This document shows positions 1-6,875 of a DNA stretch of 12,766 bases, piece by piece. How positions within the stretch are numbered: the first letter of the stretch is position 1; the number at the start of each line of letters is the position of its first letter. The translations under genes and the position numbers were made by a program. The stretch lies in contig PWGE01000085.1 of NCBI GenBank assembly GCA_003554345.1, forward strand, positions 1 to 12,766. Reading direction: 5' to 3'. This stretch comes from T1SED10-198M sp003554345 [NCBI: Candidatus Sumerlaeota bacterium]. Lineage in GTDB: Bacteria > Sumerlaeota > T1SED10-198M. Below the pieces are notes generated by a model, which did no database searches, was not told the DNA's origin, and worked only from the letters and a program-made list of their open reading frames with translations.

Positions 1-6
1 GTAACA

Positions 7-12
7 TATTAT
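7..12 (+). promoter_or_regulatory. Possible -10 box upstream of mraZ
   Basis: TATTAT differs from the sigma-70-type TATAAT consensus at one position and lies about 26 bases before the mraZ start codon, so a transcript from it would have a leader of roughly 20 bases. The -35 region would fall outside the window, so the match cannot be tested further here. In AT-rich leader sequence such a hexamer is common by chance. A promoter ahead of mraZ is normal for dcw clusters. Confidence 0.2.
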
Positions 13-38
13 CGAGAAGTGTAACTGAAGGAATGTAA

Positions 39-566
39 ATGGCTTTTTTTTGGAACTATACGTTAAAGCTTGATGATAAGGGACGTATCACGATCCCTTC
101 TGAATATAAGCATACTCTGGAAAAAGATTTTCGAACCAGTGTATTAGCGGTAGTCCATGGTGTCGTGCAGCAGAAATGTCTGGTGGTATATCCACAGGAT
201 ATATGGGTACAGAAAATGAAAAAACTGATTCAATCCAGTTCAGGCACCCAGGATGCTCGAAAAATATTGAATCTGCGTAGATATCTTACCAGCAATACTT
301 ATCAGAAAGAACTTGATAAGAATGGCAAGTTACTCATTCCACCGCGTTTGTGGCACAAACTTGATATAGATAATATCCGAAACGGTATTGAGATGGTTAT
401 CATTGGTAATTTTGATTGCTTTGAAGTCTGGTTAAAAAGCACCTGGGATAATTATCAGCAAAGTGAAATGAGCAGTTACCAGCAAGGCGTGGACCCGGAA
501 GAGTTTACAGAACTCAATCCTGAAGAATTGTTTTACCTGGGAAATGATGATGACGATGAAGCATAA
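39..566 (+). CDS. mraZ: MraZ, transcriptional regulator of the dcw cluster
   Basis: MraZ is an AbrB-type DNA-binding protein that forms ring-shaped oligomers and regulates its own division/cell-wall operon in the species studied. The protein has 175 residues and two tandem SpoVT-AbrB-like repeats. The first carries LDDKGRITIP (residues 11-20), matching the conserved D-x-K-G-R loop. The second carries ELDKNGKLLIP (91-101), where the usual Arg is Lys. It is longer than the family's usual 140-150 residues because of a C-terminal tail (about 140-175) ending in an acidic NDDDDEA. The ATG at 39 is preceded by GAAGGA at 27-32, six bases away, a good ribosome binding site. It is the first gene of the cluster, as in most bacteria, directly upstream of rsmH. 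The identity is firm; the role as regulator here is inferred from the family, and no TGGGN-type operator is visible in the 38 bases upstream. Confidence 0.93.
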   Translation: MAFFWNYTLKLDDKGRITIPSEYKHTLEKDFRTSVLAVVHGVVQQKCLVVYPQDIWVQKMKKLIQSSSGTQDARKILNLRRYLTSNTYQKELDKNGKLLIPPRLWHKLDIDNIRNGIEMVIIGNFDCFEVWLKSTWDNYQQSEMSSYQQGVDPEEFTELNPEELFYLGNDDDDEA

Positions 567-702
567 GAAAAAAAGAGTGTATCATTTTAGACATGTACAT
601 TTGCATGAAAGTGAAAGGAAGCAGGAAAAAGATTTTATTAAAAGGTCTGGGAGTTGTCTTCTGGTCAGCAAAGAAGTAATATGGGAGGTGCAAAAGGTGT
701 GA
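556..702 (+). CDS. Possible small ORF between mraZ and rsmH (48 aa, unrecognised)
   Basis: An open frame starts inside the end of mraZ (ATG 556, with in-frame ATGs also at 544, 547 and 550) and runs to a TGA at 700-702. It would encode a 48-residue basic peptide starting MKHKKKRVYHFRH and ending SKEVIWEVQKV, rich in Lys, Arg and His. Its stop overlaps the proposed rsmH start as TGATG, the same kind of junction seen elsewhere in this operon. The GGGAGG that would serve rsmH lies inside it. Against it: no strong ribosome binding site precedes the ATG, I recognise no family, and the same frame is already open back to about 472 within mraZ, so roughly 76 open codons could be chance. I list it as a candidate only. 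Confidence 0.25.
   Translation: MKHKKKRVYHFRHVHLHESERKQEKDFIKRSGSCLLVSKEVIWEVQKV
683..690 (+). promoter_or_regulatory. Strong Shine-Dalgarno that decides the rsmH start
   Basis: GGGAGGTG is the best anti-16S match in the gap. It lies downstream of two earlier in-frame start candidates (TTG 654, ATG 681) and upstream of GTG 699 (10 bases from GGAGG) and ATG 702 (13 bases). It therefore favours one of the two later starts, which also gives the amino terminus usual for RsmH, with H-I-P-V-L close behind the initiator. Confidence 0.6.
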
Positions 703-1676
703 TGACGCCCTTGAGTCATATCCCAGTACTTGCCCGGGAACTTGTTGAAAATGTTTCATTCCAGTCAAATGATGGTGTTTATCTGGATGGAACCTTTGGG
801 TTGGGCGGGCATAGCCGGTTTATGGCCCGTGAAATGGCTCCTGATGGAGGTATTGTCGGTCTCGAATGGGATAAAAGGCTGGAAAAATATCATAAGGACT
901 TAGAAAAATTCTCCTCTATACAGATATTTTATGACTCTTATGAGCGCTTTGATTTTGTGCTGGCTTCTCAGGGATTTCAGGAAATTAATGGCGCATTGCT
1001 GGATCTTGGGCTCTCATCTGTTCATATCGATAATGCTGAAATGGGGTTTTCCTTCCAGAAAGAAGGAGCTCTTGATATGCGCTATTCGCAGGATCAAGAG
1101 CGGCATGCCGGTGATATTCTTAATGAGATGTCTGAAAATCAACTGGCAAGTATATTTTTCCGGTACGGAGAGGAAGGGTTGAGTCGAAAAATAGCACGAC
1201 AGATAGTGCGTCGACGGAAGAAAAAAAACTTTACCACTATTCAGGATTTTGTGGAATTTCTGAAAGCAGTTTTTCCTTCTCAGAAAGGATATCCCTGGAA
1301 AGGTATTCGCAGGATCTTTCAGGCCCTGAGAATTGAAGTAAATCAAGAACTTAATAATCTGGAGCATTTTTTGGATAAAGTGACTTTCTGGATGTTCAGG
1401 GAAAATGATTGGCTGGCGATAATTTCATATCATTCACTGGAAGATAAGATTGTAAAAAAACGTTTTACCGAACTTACCCGGGAATGTATTTGTCCCAGAG
1501 AAGAACCTGTTTGTCAGTGTGATTATGAGCCTGATTTTGAATGGGTGAAAAAAGTTATTAAACCCACCTCAAAAGAGATGGAAGATAATCCGCGTGCCGC
1601 AAGTGCTAGACTGAGAATTATACGGCGTCGTTTTGATGCCAATATCAAACCACCTATAAAGGAGTGGTCATCATGA
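702..1676 (+). CDS. rsmH: RsmH (MraW), 16S rRNA m4C1402 N4-methyltransferase
   Basis: RsmH uses S-adenosylmethionine to methylate N4 of C1402 in 16S rRNA, in the decoding centre of the 30S subunit. From ATG 702 the protein is 324 residues (the family is about 310). Visible signatures in order are HIPVL (6-10), the SAM-binding DGTFGLGGHS (29-38), ALLDLGLSSVHID (98-110), GFSF and LDMRY (115-128), FQALRIEVNQEL (206-217), ISYHSLEDKIVKKRF (241-255), a four-Cys cluster C262/C264/C271/C273 in a CxCP...PVCxC arrangement, and NPRAASARLRIIRR (296-309). The frame is open back to TTG 654 and ATG 681, but the strong ribosome binding site lies after both. GTG 699 is an equally plausible start. Its TGA overlaps the ftsL ATG (ATGA). 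Location right after mraZ is the canonical position. Identity is certain; the exact start is not. Confidence 0.97.
   Translation: MTPLSHIPVLARELVENVSFQSNDGVYLDGTFGLGGHSRFMAREMAPDGGIVGLEWDKRLEKYHKDLEKFSSIQIFYDSYERFDFVLASQGFQEINGALLDLGLSSVHIDNAEMGFSFQKEGALDMRYSQDQERHAGDILNEMSENQLASIFFRYGEEGLSRKIARQIVRRRKKKNFTTIQDFVEFLKAVFPSQKGYPWKGIRRIFQALRIEVNQELNNLEHFLDKVTFWMFRENDWLAIISYHSLEDKIVKKRFTELTRECICPREEPVCQCDYEPDFEWVKKVIKPTSKEMEDNPRAASARLRIIRRRFDANIKPPIKEWSS
1658..1664 (+). promoter_or_regulatory. Ribosome binding site for ftsL
   Basis: AAAGGAG ends eight bases before ATG 1673. It supports that start over the in-frame GTG at 1664, whose first base is the last G of the site itself. The site lies inside the final codons of rsmH. 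Confidence 0.75.
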
Positions 1677-2005
1677 GATTTAGATTGAAAATTATTGGGG
1701 CTTTTTTGTTACTTTCTCTTTTGTTTCTGGTCTACTTTTATTATCTGGATAGGAGCCAATACCTCGAACGACAGATACGACAGACTTCCCAGGAAATAGA
1801 TTATATTTCAAGTAGTAATAATCACTACTTGATTTTATGGACTAAACAACGTCAGCTGGCTCAAAAACACCATTCTGAAGATATTCTCTATGTTCAGGTT
1901 TCGGATGAAGAGCGTCTGCCTGCTTCACTGCAAGCTCAAGCCGACGCAGATACTGTAGAACCGGAAAGAGTAAGTCAACTGTCCTCTTTGTTATTTTCAC
2001 AATGA
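1673..2005 (+). CDS. ftsL: FtsL-like septum protein (small bitopic membrane protein)
   Basis: The product is a 110-residue protein with a short basic cytoplasmic start (MRFRLK), one hydrophobic segment at about residues 7-25, then a charged stretch with a coiled-coil look (about 30-65), including LERQIRQTSQEIDYI and WTKQRQLAQ. This is the architecture of FtsL, a divisome protein whose extracytoplasmic coiled coil pairs with FtsB/DivIC and helps activate FtsW-FtsI. FtsL sequences are poorly conserved, so the call rests on topology and on position between rsmH and ftsI, where ftsL normally sits. The tail after residue 70 is hydrophilic and has no feature I recognise. It starts with an ATGA overlap with rsmH and a good ribosome binding site. 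It could instead be a lineage-specific membrane protein in the same slot. Confidence 0.75.
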   Translation: MRFRLKIIGAFLLLSLLFLVYFYYLDRSQYLERQIRQTSQEIDYISSSNNHYLILWTKQRQLAQKHHSEDILYVQVSDEERLPASLQAQADADTVEPERVSQLSSLLFSQ

Positions 2006-2029
2006 ATCCCGGTAGTTTTGTAAAAAATT

Positions 2030-3946
2030 ATGAAAATGAAGTGTTTAAGGATTAAACTATGGTTCGTCCTTATCTGTGGACTTTTGTTTTTTTCTGCTAT
2101 TTTTTACCGTCTTTATGTCCTGCAAATAGATCAGGGCGCATACTTCCTTGCAAGACAGGATAACTATAAGTACGTTTCATATTCCACTTCCCGCAGAAAT
2201 ATCCTTGATAGACACAATGAGGTGCTTGCTACCAATTCATGGGTGGTGGAAGCAACTCTTTTTATGGATAACGACAGGGTCATTGAAATAACTGATATGT
2301 CTTCTCGTCTGGGTTTTTTTGAGCAGTTCGTAAAATATCTTCCATTTTGGAAGGTGGAGTCCAGGTATATTGATCTCGGAGAGTTTAATGAAAAGCTGAA
2401 ATCAGAATTAAAACGACGCTTTTCTGCTTTTTATTCAGAACGGGTCTATGGCGAAACACCAGTGTTGCTTTTGCAAAATTTGCCCCTCTCCCTGAGAGAT
2501 GGAGTGCAGAATGTTTTGGAAGAACAACGGGAACGTTATGTGGAAACTTTTCCACCCGATATGCAGGCCCGTGTGAGAAGAATTTTGCGCAGACATGTTG
2601 TTCAGAATTTTCGTGTTGATGTAAACCATCGGCGCTCCTATCTGTATGAAAGAACTGCCAGCCATGTACTTGGTTATATGAATGTTGAAGGTCCACAGCG
2701 AGGGGCTGAGTACTTTCTTGACCCCATAATAGCCCGTGAAGAACATCGTATTCCCCGTCATAATATTTCTGTGACAAGTGCCCGTACGGAAGAGACTGGT
2801 TCGGAATTGCCAAAAGGAGACATCAGCCTGACCATAGATCTTGCTCTACAACAAAATGTGGAAAATATCCTGCAAGAACATCTGGAGAGGGTAAAAGCGC
2901 CTAAAGGATTTGCCATTGTGATGGATCCTCATAATGGCGAAATTCTTGCCCTGGCGAATTATCCCAATTATAATCCGGAAGAGGTCAGCCTTTATTATCA
3001 GACGGCCCTTCGCCAGGAAAGGTTCAGAAACCTGGCAAGGGAAGAACCATATGAACCGGGCTCTATACTGAAGGTTTTTCCTCTTGCTGCTGCTCTTGAA
3101 GAGGAAATTACCGACATGGAGCAAGAATATGACCTGAAAAATGGATACTGGTATGTGCCTGAAATAAGAAAACAAATTCGGGACAGTCATCCCAGGGAGA
3201 AGGGGAATATTGAGGATATTCTTAAATATTCCAGTAATATTGGTCTCGCGAAAATTGCTATGGAAATGGGACAGGAAACCCTCTATGATTACCTTCACCG
3301 CTTTCAGTTAGAGGAGAATTATAATATTTATGCCTTTAATCAGCAAACCCTCTCTCTTCCCCGTCGAAGGAGGGGGATTTATCCTCTTTCCCGATGGTCC
3401 CGCCAGAGTATTGCCATGGTTTCCCTCGGACATGAGGTTTCATTCACCGGGATTCAATTGCTCAGTGCGTTTAATGCTCTGATAAATGGAGGAATATTTT
3501 ATTCTCCCCGGGTGATTGATTCGGTGGTAGATTCAGAGGGAAACCGACTTCCCCTGGATAATTCTTATTCCCGCCGGATAATAAGTACGAAAACTTCTGA
3601 TAAAATGCGCCGGTTGCTGGATGCTGCTACCGAATATCATGAGCAATATGAAAAAAGGGCGACCGGCTCACGTGCTCGTTTCCTCGATTTTCCGGAGGTT
3701 TCTACCGGTGGTAAAACCGGTACCGCCCAGTATTTTGACAGGGATTCCGGTACGTACCATTCTTCGCGCTATATCAGTTCTTTTATGGGCTTTTTCCCGG
3801 TGGAAAATCCCCGTTATACTATTTTAGTGAGTATCTTTTTTCCTGCCTACCAGTTTCGGTATGGGGGGGAAAGTGCCGCCCCGGTTTTCCGGGATATCGG
3901 GGAAATGATTCTCAGTCTTGAGCAGTATACACAGAGAGGAGAATAA
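2030..3946 (+). CDS. ftsI: FtsI (PBP3-type), class B penicillin-binding protein, septal transpeptidase
   Basis: This enzyme cross-links peptidoglycan stem peptides at the septum, anchored in the membrane with its catalytic domain outside. The 638 residues show a single transmembrane helix (about 10-30), a PBP dimerisation/pedestal domain beginning with NILDRHNEVLATN (57-69), and a transpeptidase domain from about 293. The three active-site motifs are present: SxxK as S345-I-L-K348 in YEPGSILK, SxN as S401-S-N403, and KTG at 562-564 in GGKTGTAQ. There is no C-terminal PASTA domain. The stretch after SxN lacks the usual GxGxxTG and PGE loops and reads FQLEENYNIYAF and LPRRRRG instead. Start ATG 2030 (ATG 2036 is possible) follows a 24-base gap with no clear ribosome binding site; a stop at 2021 bars any longer start. 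Its TAA overlaps the murE ATG by one base. Confidence 0.95.
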   Translation: MKMKCLRIKLWFVLICGLLFFSAIFYRLYVLQIDQGAYFLARQDNYKYVSYSTSRRNILDRHNEVLATNSWVVEATLFMDNDRVIEITDMSSRLGFFEQFVKYLPFWKVESRYIDLGEFNEKLKSELKRRFSAFYSERVYGETPVLLLQNLPLSLRDGVQNVLEEQRERYVETFPPDMQARVRRILRRHVVQNFRVDVNHRRSYLYERTASHVLGYMNVEGPQRGAEYFLDPIIAREEHRIPRHNISVTSARTEETGSELPKGDISLTIDLALQQNVENILQEHLERVKAPKGFAIVMDPHNGEILALANYPNYNPEEVSLYYQTALRQERFRNLAREEPYEPGSILKVFPLAAALEEEITDMEQEYDLKNGYWYVPEIRKQIRDSHPREKGNIEDILKYSSNIGLAKIAMEMGQETLYDYLHRFQLEENYNIYAFNQQTLSLPRRRRGIYPLSRWSRQSIAMVSLGHEVSFTGIQLLSAFNALINGGIFYSPRVIDSVVDSEGNRLPLDNSYSRRIISTKTSDKMRRLLDAATEYHEQYEKRATGSRARFLDFPEVSTGGKTGTAQYFDRDSGTYHSSRYISSFMGFFPVENPRYTILVSIFFPAYQFRYGGESAAPVFRDIGEMILSLEQYTQRGE

Positions 3947-5445
3947 TGCAATATCGACAGGTGCTTGTTGAAGAAATAGTTTCGGTTCTAAAGAAAAGTG
4001 ATCTTCTTGAGGATAAGGTATCTGGAGAAATATGCGGGGTGGAGTGCCGGGGTATAACCCAGGATTCCCGTGCCATAGAACCAGGCTATGTTTTTGTTGC
4101 TATTAAGGGAACCAAACAGGATGGCCATGCTTATATTCCCCGGGCAATAGAAAAGGGGGCAACACTGGTAATTGCAGAAAAGCCCGTGCATACAGAAAAG
4201 GTGCCCGTTCTCTTTGTGCAAAATGCTCGAAAGGCTTTTTCTTTGCTTGCCCAGACTTTTATGGATTATCCATGCTGTGGAATGACCATGTTGGGAGTTA
4301 CTGGTACCAATGGAAAAACTACCACCACCTTTCTTATGCAAAGTATCCTGGAAAAGGCGGGTATTCCTGCAGCAGTTCTAGGGACGACCGGGGCCTTTTT
4401 CAGAGATTGTTTCTATCCGATGGAACACACGACTCCCGACACCCTTGTTCTGATGAATATTATACGTCAGTGTAAGGAAAAAGGAGCACAGGTCATAATT
4501 ATGGAGGTTTCCTCTCATGGTATTGACCAGGAAAGAATTTATGGGCTTTCCTTTGCTCTGGGAATTTTTACCAATCTCACACAGGACCACCTGGATTATC
4601 ACAAAAATATGGAAGAATATGCTCATGTAAAATGGAGATTTTTTCGGGAAAATTGTCATAAACAGGTCTGTGTTTTCAACAGAGAAGACCCCTGGGGACG
4701 TAAGTTTTATGGCAAGGCATCTTCTCCTAAACTCAGTTATGGTTTTTCTCCTGAAGCTGATATTCGAGGAGAAAATTATATAATAAGTAAGGAAAAAACA
4801 ACTTTTAATCTGAGGTATAAAAAGGAAACAATTAAGGTCAGGCCAGTACTTGCCGGTCGGTTCAATGTTTTGAATGCACTGGCAGCCAGTTCTGTGAAAG
4901 AAGTTTTTCAGATCCCTCTGACTGTGATAAAAGAAGGTCTTGAAGCTCTTCAAAGGGTCCCCGGCCGTCTGGAAGAGGTGCCCAATGACTATGGCATACG
5001 TGCCTTTGTTGATTATGCCCATACTCCTGATGCGCTTGCTAATGTTTTGAAGACTCTTCGAGAAATAGCCCGAACCGGGAGCTTGATTCTTGTTTTTGGT
5101 TGTGGTGGGGATCGGGATAAGGCAAAAAGACCTCTTATGGGAGAAATAGGGGCTCAATATGCAGATCATTGTCTATTAACCAATGATAATCCCCGTACTG
5201 AAAATCCTGAAGATATTATGCTGGGTATGGTTCGTGGTGTCCAAAAGGTGACCTATACGGATTATGAAGTGATATTTGATAGACGACAGGCAATTTATAA
5301 GGCATTGAGCAGGGCCAGGCCTGGAGATATAGTGCTGGTTGCCGGAAAAGGTCATGAGGAATACCAGGAAATAGGGGGAGAAAAAAAACATTTTAGCGAT
5401 AGAGAGGAAATACAGCATTACTTCAGAAATATGGCCGATATATGA
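3946..5445 (+). CDS. murE: MurE, UDP-MurNAc-L-Ala-D-Glu:meso-diaminopimelate ligase
   Basis: MurE is the ATP-dependent cytoplasmic ligase that adds the third, diamino residue to the peptidoglycan precursor. The 499 residues show the MurE N-terminal domain with ITQDSRAIEPGYVFVAIKG (37-55), the P-loop GVTGTNGKTTTT (117-128), HTTPDT (161-166), EVSSHGID (187-194), and NLTQDHLDYH followed by Y225 and K229, the expected carbamylated lysine. The central-domain signature is GRFNVLNALAA (304-314), and the C-terminal domain starts near FVDYAHTPDAL (354-364). The specificity motif reads D414-N-P-R417, typical of enzymes accepting meso-diaminopimelate rather than L-lysine, and KGHEEY (468-473) supports this. 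ATG 3946 overlaps the ftsI stop as TAATG, with GAGGAG at 3936-3941 as ribosome binding site. Its TGA overlaps murF as ATGA. Length and motifs are ordinary. Confidence 0.98.
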   Translation: MQYRQVLVEEIVSVLKKSDLLEDKVSGEICGVECRGITQDSRAIEPGYVFVAIKGTKQDGHAYIPRAIEKGATLVIAEKPVHTEKVPVLFVQNARKAFSLLAQTFMDYPCCGMTMLGVTGTNGKTTTTFLMQSILEKAGIPAAVLGTTGAFFRDCFYPMEHTTPDTLVLMNIIRQCKEKGAQVIIMEVSSHGIDQERIYGLSFALGIFTNLTQDHLDYHKNMEEYAHVKWRFFRENCHKQVCVFNREDPWGRKFYGKASSPKLSYGFSPEADIRGENYIISKEKTTFNLRYKKETIKVRPVLAGRFNVLNALAASSVKEVFQIPLTVIKEGLEALQRVPGRLEEVPNDYGIRAFVDYAHTPDALANVLKTLREIARTGSLILVFGCGGDRDKAKRPLMGEIGAQYADHCLLTNDNPRTENPEDIMLGMVRGVQKVTYTDYEVIFDRRQAIYKALSRARPGDIVLVAGKGHEEYQEIGGEKKHFSDREEIQHYFRNMADI

Positions 5446-6875
5446 AACTAAATGTTGAAGATTTATTAGCTCTGGAAGGATTCGAGCATCTTGAAGGACC
5501 CGGGGAAGGACCTGTATCCTGTATAAGTACTGATTCCCGGGAAAATCTTCAAGACGGGGTATTTCTTTGCCTTAAGGGGGAAAAGTTTGATGGCAGTGAT
5601 TTTATTCCTCAGGCACTTGAAAAGGGTGCGAGAGTCATAATTGGCGATTCAGCTAAAATAAAAAAGCATCGGTATCAGGATTTTTCCGTGACTCTTATTG
5701 GAGTTGCTAATCCTCTTTTTGCTTATGGAAAGATTGCTCAATACTGGCGAAAAAAACATAAAGTATCAGTTATTCTTATCACGGGAAGTGTCGGCAAAAC
5801 AACCGTTAAAGAGATGTTTACCCTGGCCCTGGAAAATCAATGCCAGGTGGTGAGTAATTATAAAAATGAAAATAATGAAATTGGAGTGCCGCGTACTCTG
5901 TTGAAGATAAATGAAGCGACAGATCTGGTGATTTTAGAAGCCGGTATGAATCATCCAGGAGAATTGGATCGCATCGCTTCTTACAGTCTTCCTGATTTTG
6001 TTGTTATAACTCCTATTTGTGAAGCGCATATTGGCATGCTGGGTTCTCTGGAAAAGATTGCCCATGCCAAGGCAGAGGTCCTGCCTCATCTTGCACCGGA
6101 AGGTCAGTGTGTTGTGGTGGAAAATCAAAAGTATCTACCTCTTTTTAAACAATATTTTCAGGGGATTTTTAAGACCGTGGGACAGCAGGACGATTCAGAT
6201 TATTATCTTATGGATGTACGTACTCTGTATGAGCAGGTACATCTTTTTACTTATCCCGCCCGGCTCGATATCTGGGCACATTCACCACGTAAATTGTTGC
6301 ATTATCAGGTGCGGTCGCCCAATTATTTTGATGCCCTGAATTCTCTTTCCATTATACCTGTGCTTGAAGAGTTGCCTCATATAGACAGGGATGCTGCCAT
6401 AGAGACGTTTCAGCACTTTGCCAATATTGACCTGCGCTCACGTATAAAGATTATTTCTGATATTCTGTTCTGGGTGGATTGTTATAATGCAAACCCTACT
6501 TCGATGAAAGCAGCCCTGGAGAATTTCTTCAGGATCGAATGTCTGGGTAATCGTTGGCTTGTGCTGGGAGAAATGAAAGAACTGGGGGAATACAGTGAGG
6601 CTTATCATAGGGAAATAGGTGAGTACTTGAGTGAGTGCTGTACTCTGTTCCATAAAGTGGTCTTTCTGGGTGAACAGATGAAAAGGGCTGAAAAAACTTT
6701 TTGCCCGCGTTCTTTGAGTCTTTATTTTGATAATTGTGAGGAACTGGCTTCCTATTTGTTTGATAAAGTGTCTCAGGGAGATGCGGTTTTTTTGAAAGGA
6801 AGTCGTTCCAACCATCTGGAAGATATATTGCGACATTTTCTGATAAAAAAAGAGTGTTCAACAAATGATTATTGA
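5442..6875 (+). CDS. murF: MurF, UDP-MurNAc-tripeptide:D-Ala-D-Ala ligase
   Basis: MurF attaches the D-alanyl-D-alanine dipeptide to complete the cytoplasmic pentapeptide precursor. In the 477 residues are STDSRENLQDGVFLCLKGEKFDG (about 29-51) in the N-terminal substrate domain, P-loop ITGSVGKTTVKE (113-124), NENNEIGVPRTLL (142-154), EAGMNHPGEL (166-175), and AHAKAEVL (207-214), whose K210 is the likely carbamylated lysine. The C-terminal domain shows DCYNANPTSM (346-355), LGEMKELGEYSEAYH (375-389) and LKGSRSNHLEDI (451-462). The central-domain GxHNxxNAL signature reads RSPNYFDALNSL (291-302), missing the usual Gly and His. The start is set by the ATGA overlap with murE; no ribosome binding site of its own is apparent, so translational coupling is likely. 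Its end overlaps mraY by 11 bases. Motifs exclude the other Mur ligases. Confidence 0.95.
   Translation: MKLNVEDLLALEGFEHLEGPGEGPVSCISTDSRENLQDGVFLCLKGEKFDGSDFIPQALEKGARVIIGDSAKIKKHRYQDFSVTLIGVANPLFAYGKIAQYWRKKHKVSVILITGSVGKTTVKEMFTLALENQCQVVSNYKNENNEIGVPRTLLKINEATDLVILEAGMNHPGELDRIASYSLPDFVVITPICEAHIGMLGSLEKIAHAKAEVLPHLAPEGQCVVVENQKYLPLFKQYFQGIFKTVGQQDDSDYYLMDVRTLYEQVHLFTYPARLDIWAHSPRKLLHYQVRSPNYFDALNSLSIIPVLEELPHIDRDAAIETFQHFANIDLRSRIKIISDILFWVDCYNANPTSMKAALENFFRIECLGNRWLVLGEMKELGEYSEAYHREIGEYLSECCTLFHKVVFLGEQMKRAEKTFCPRSLSLYFDNCEELASYLFDKVSQGDAVFLKGSRSNHLEDILRHFLIKKECSTNDY

Noticed and set aside
44-51. T8 tract at codons 2-4 of mraZ and A8 tracts in rsmH (1221-1228), murE (5381-5388) and murG (10999-11006), considered as phase-variation or slippage sites
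   Set aside because: Eight-base A/T runs recur throughout this AT-leaning window (also T8 runs in ftsW), fall in Lys or Phe codons, and no alternative-frame product of interest follows.
567-698. Terminator, riboswitch or small RNA in the mraZ-rsmH gap
   Set aside because: I see no GC-rich hairpin followed by a T-run and no recognisable riboswitch core.
654-701. Longer rsmH from TTG 654 (340 residues)
   Set aside because: The extra 16 residues precede the strong ribosome binding site at 683-690 and do not resemble the RsmH amino terminus; a start at 699 or 702 fits better.
4303-4319. Exact 17-base direct repeat between murE (4303-4319) and murD (8345-8361)
   Set aside because: It encodes the shared P-loop residues GTNGKT in two paralogous Mur ligases; protein conservation plus similar codon choice explains it, with no mobile-element context.
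4378-5169. 263-codon open frame on the minus strand within murE
   Set aside because: It lies wholly inside a gene with complete MurE motifs, its translation shows no recognisable domain, and long antisense frames are expected by codon bias.
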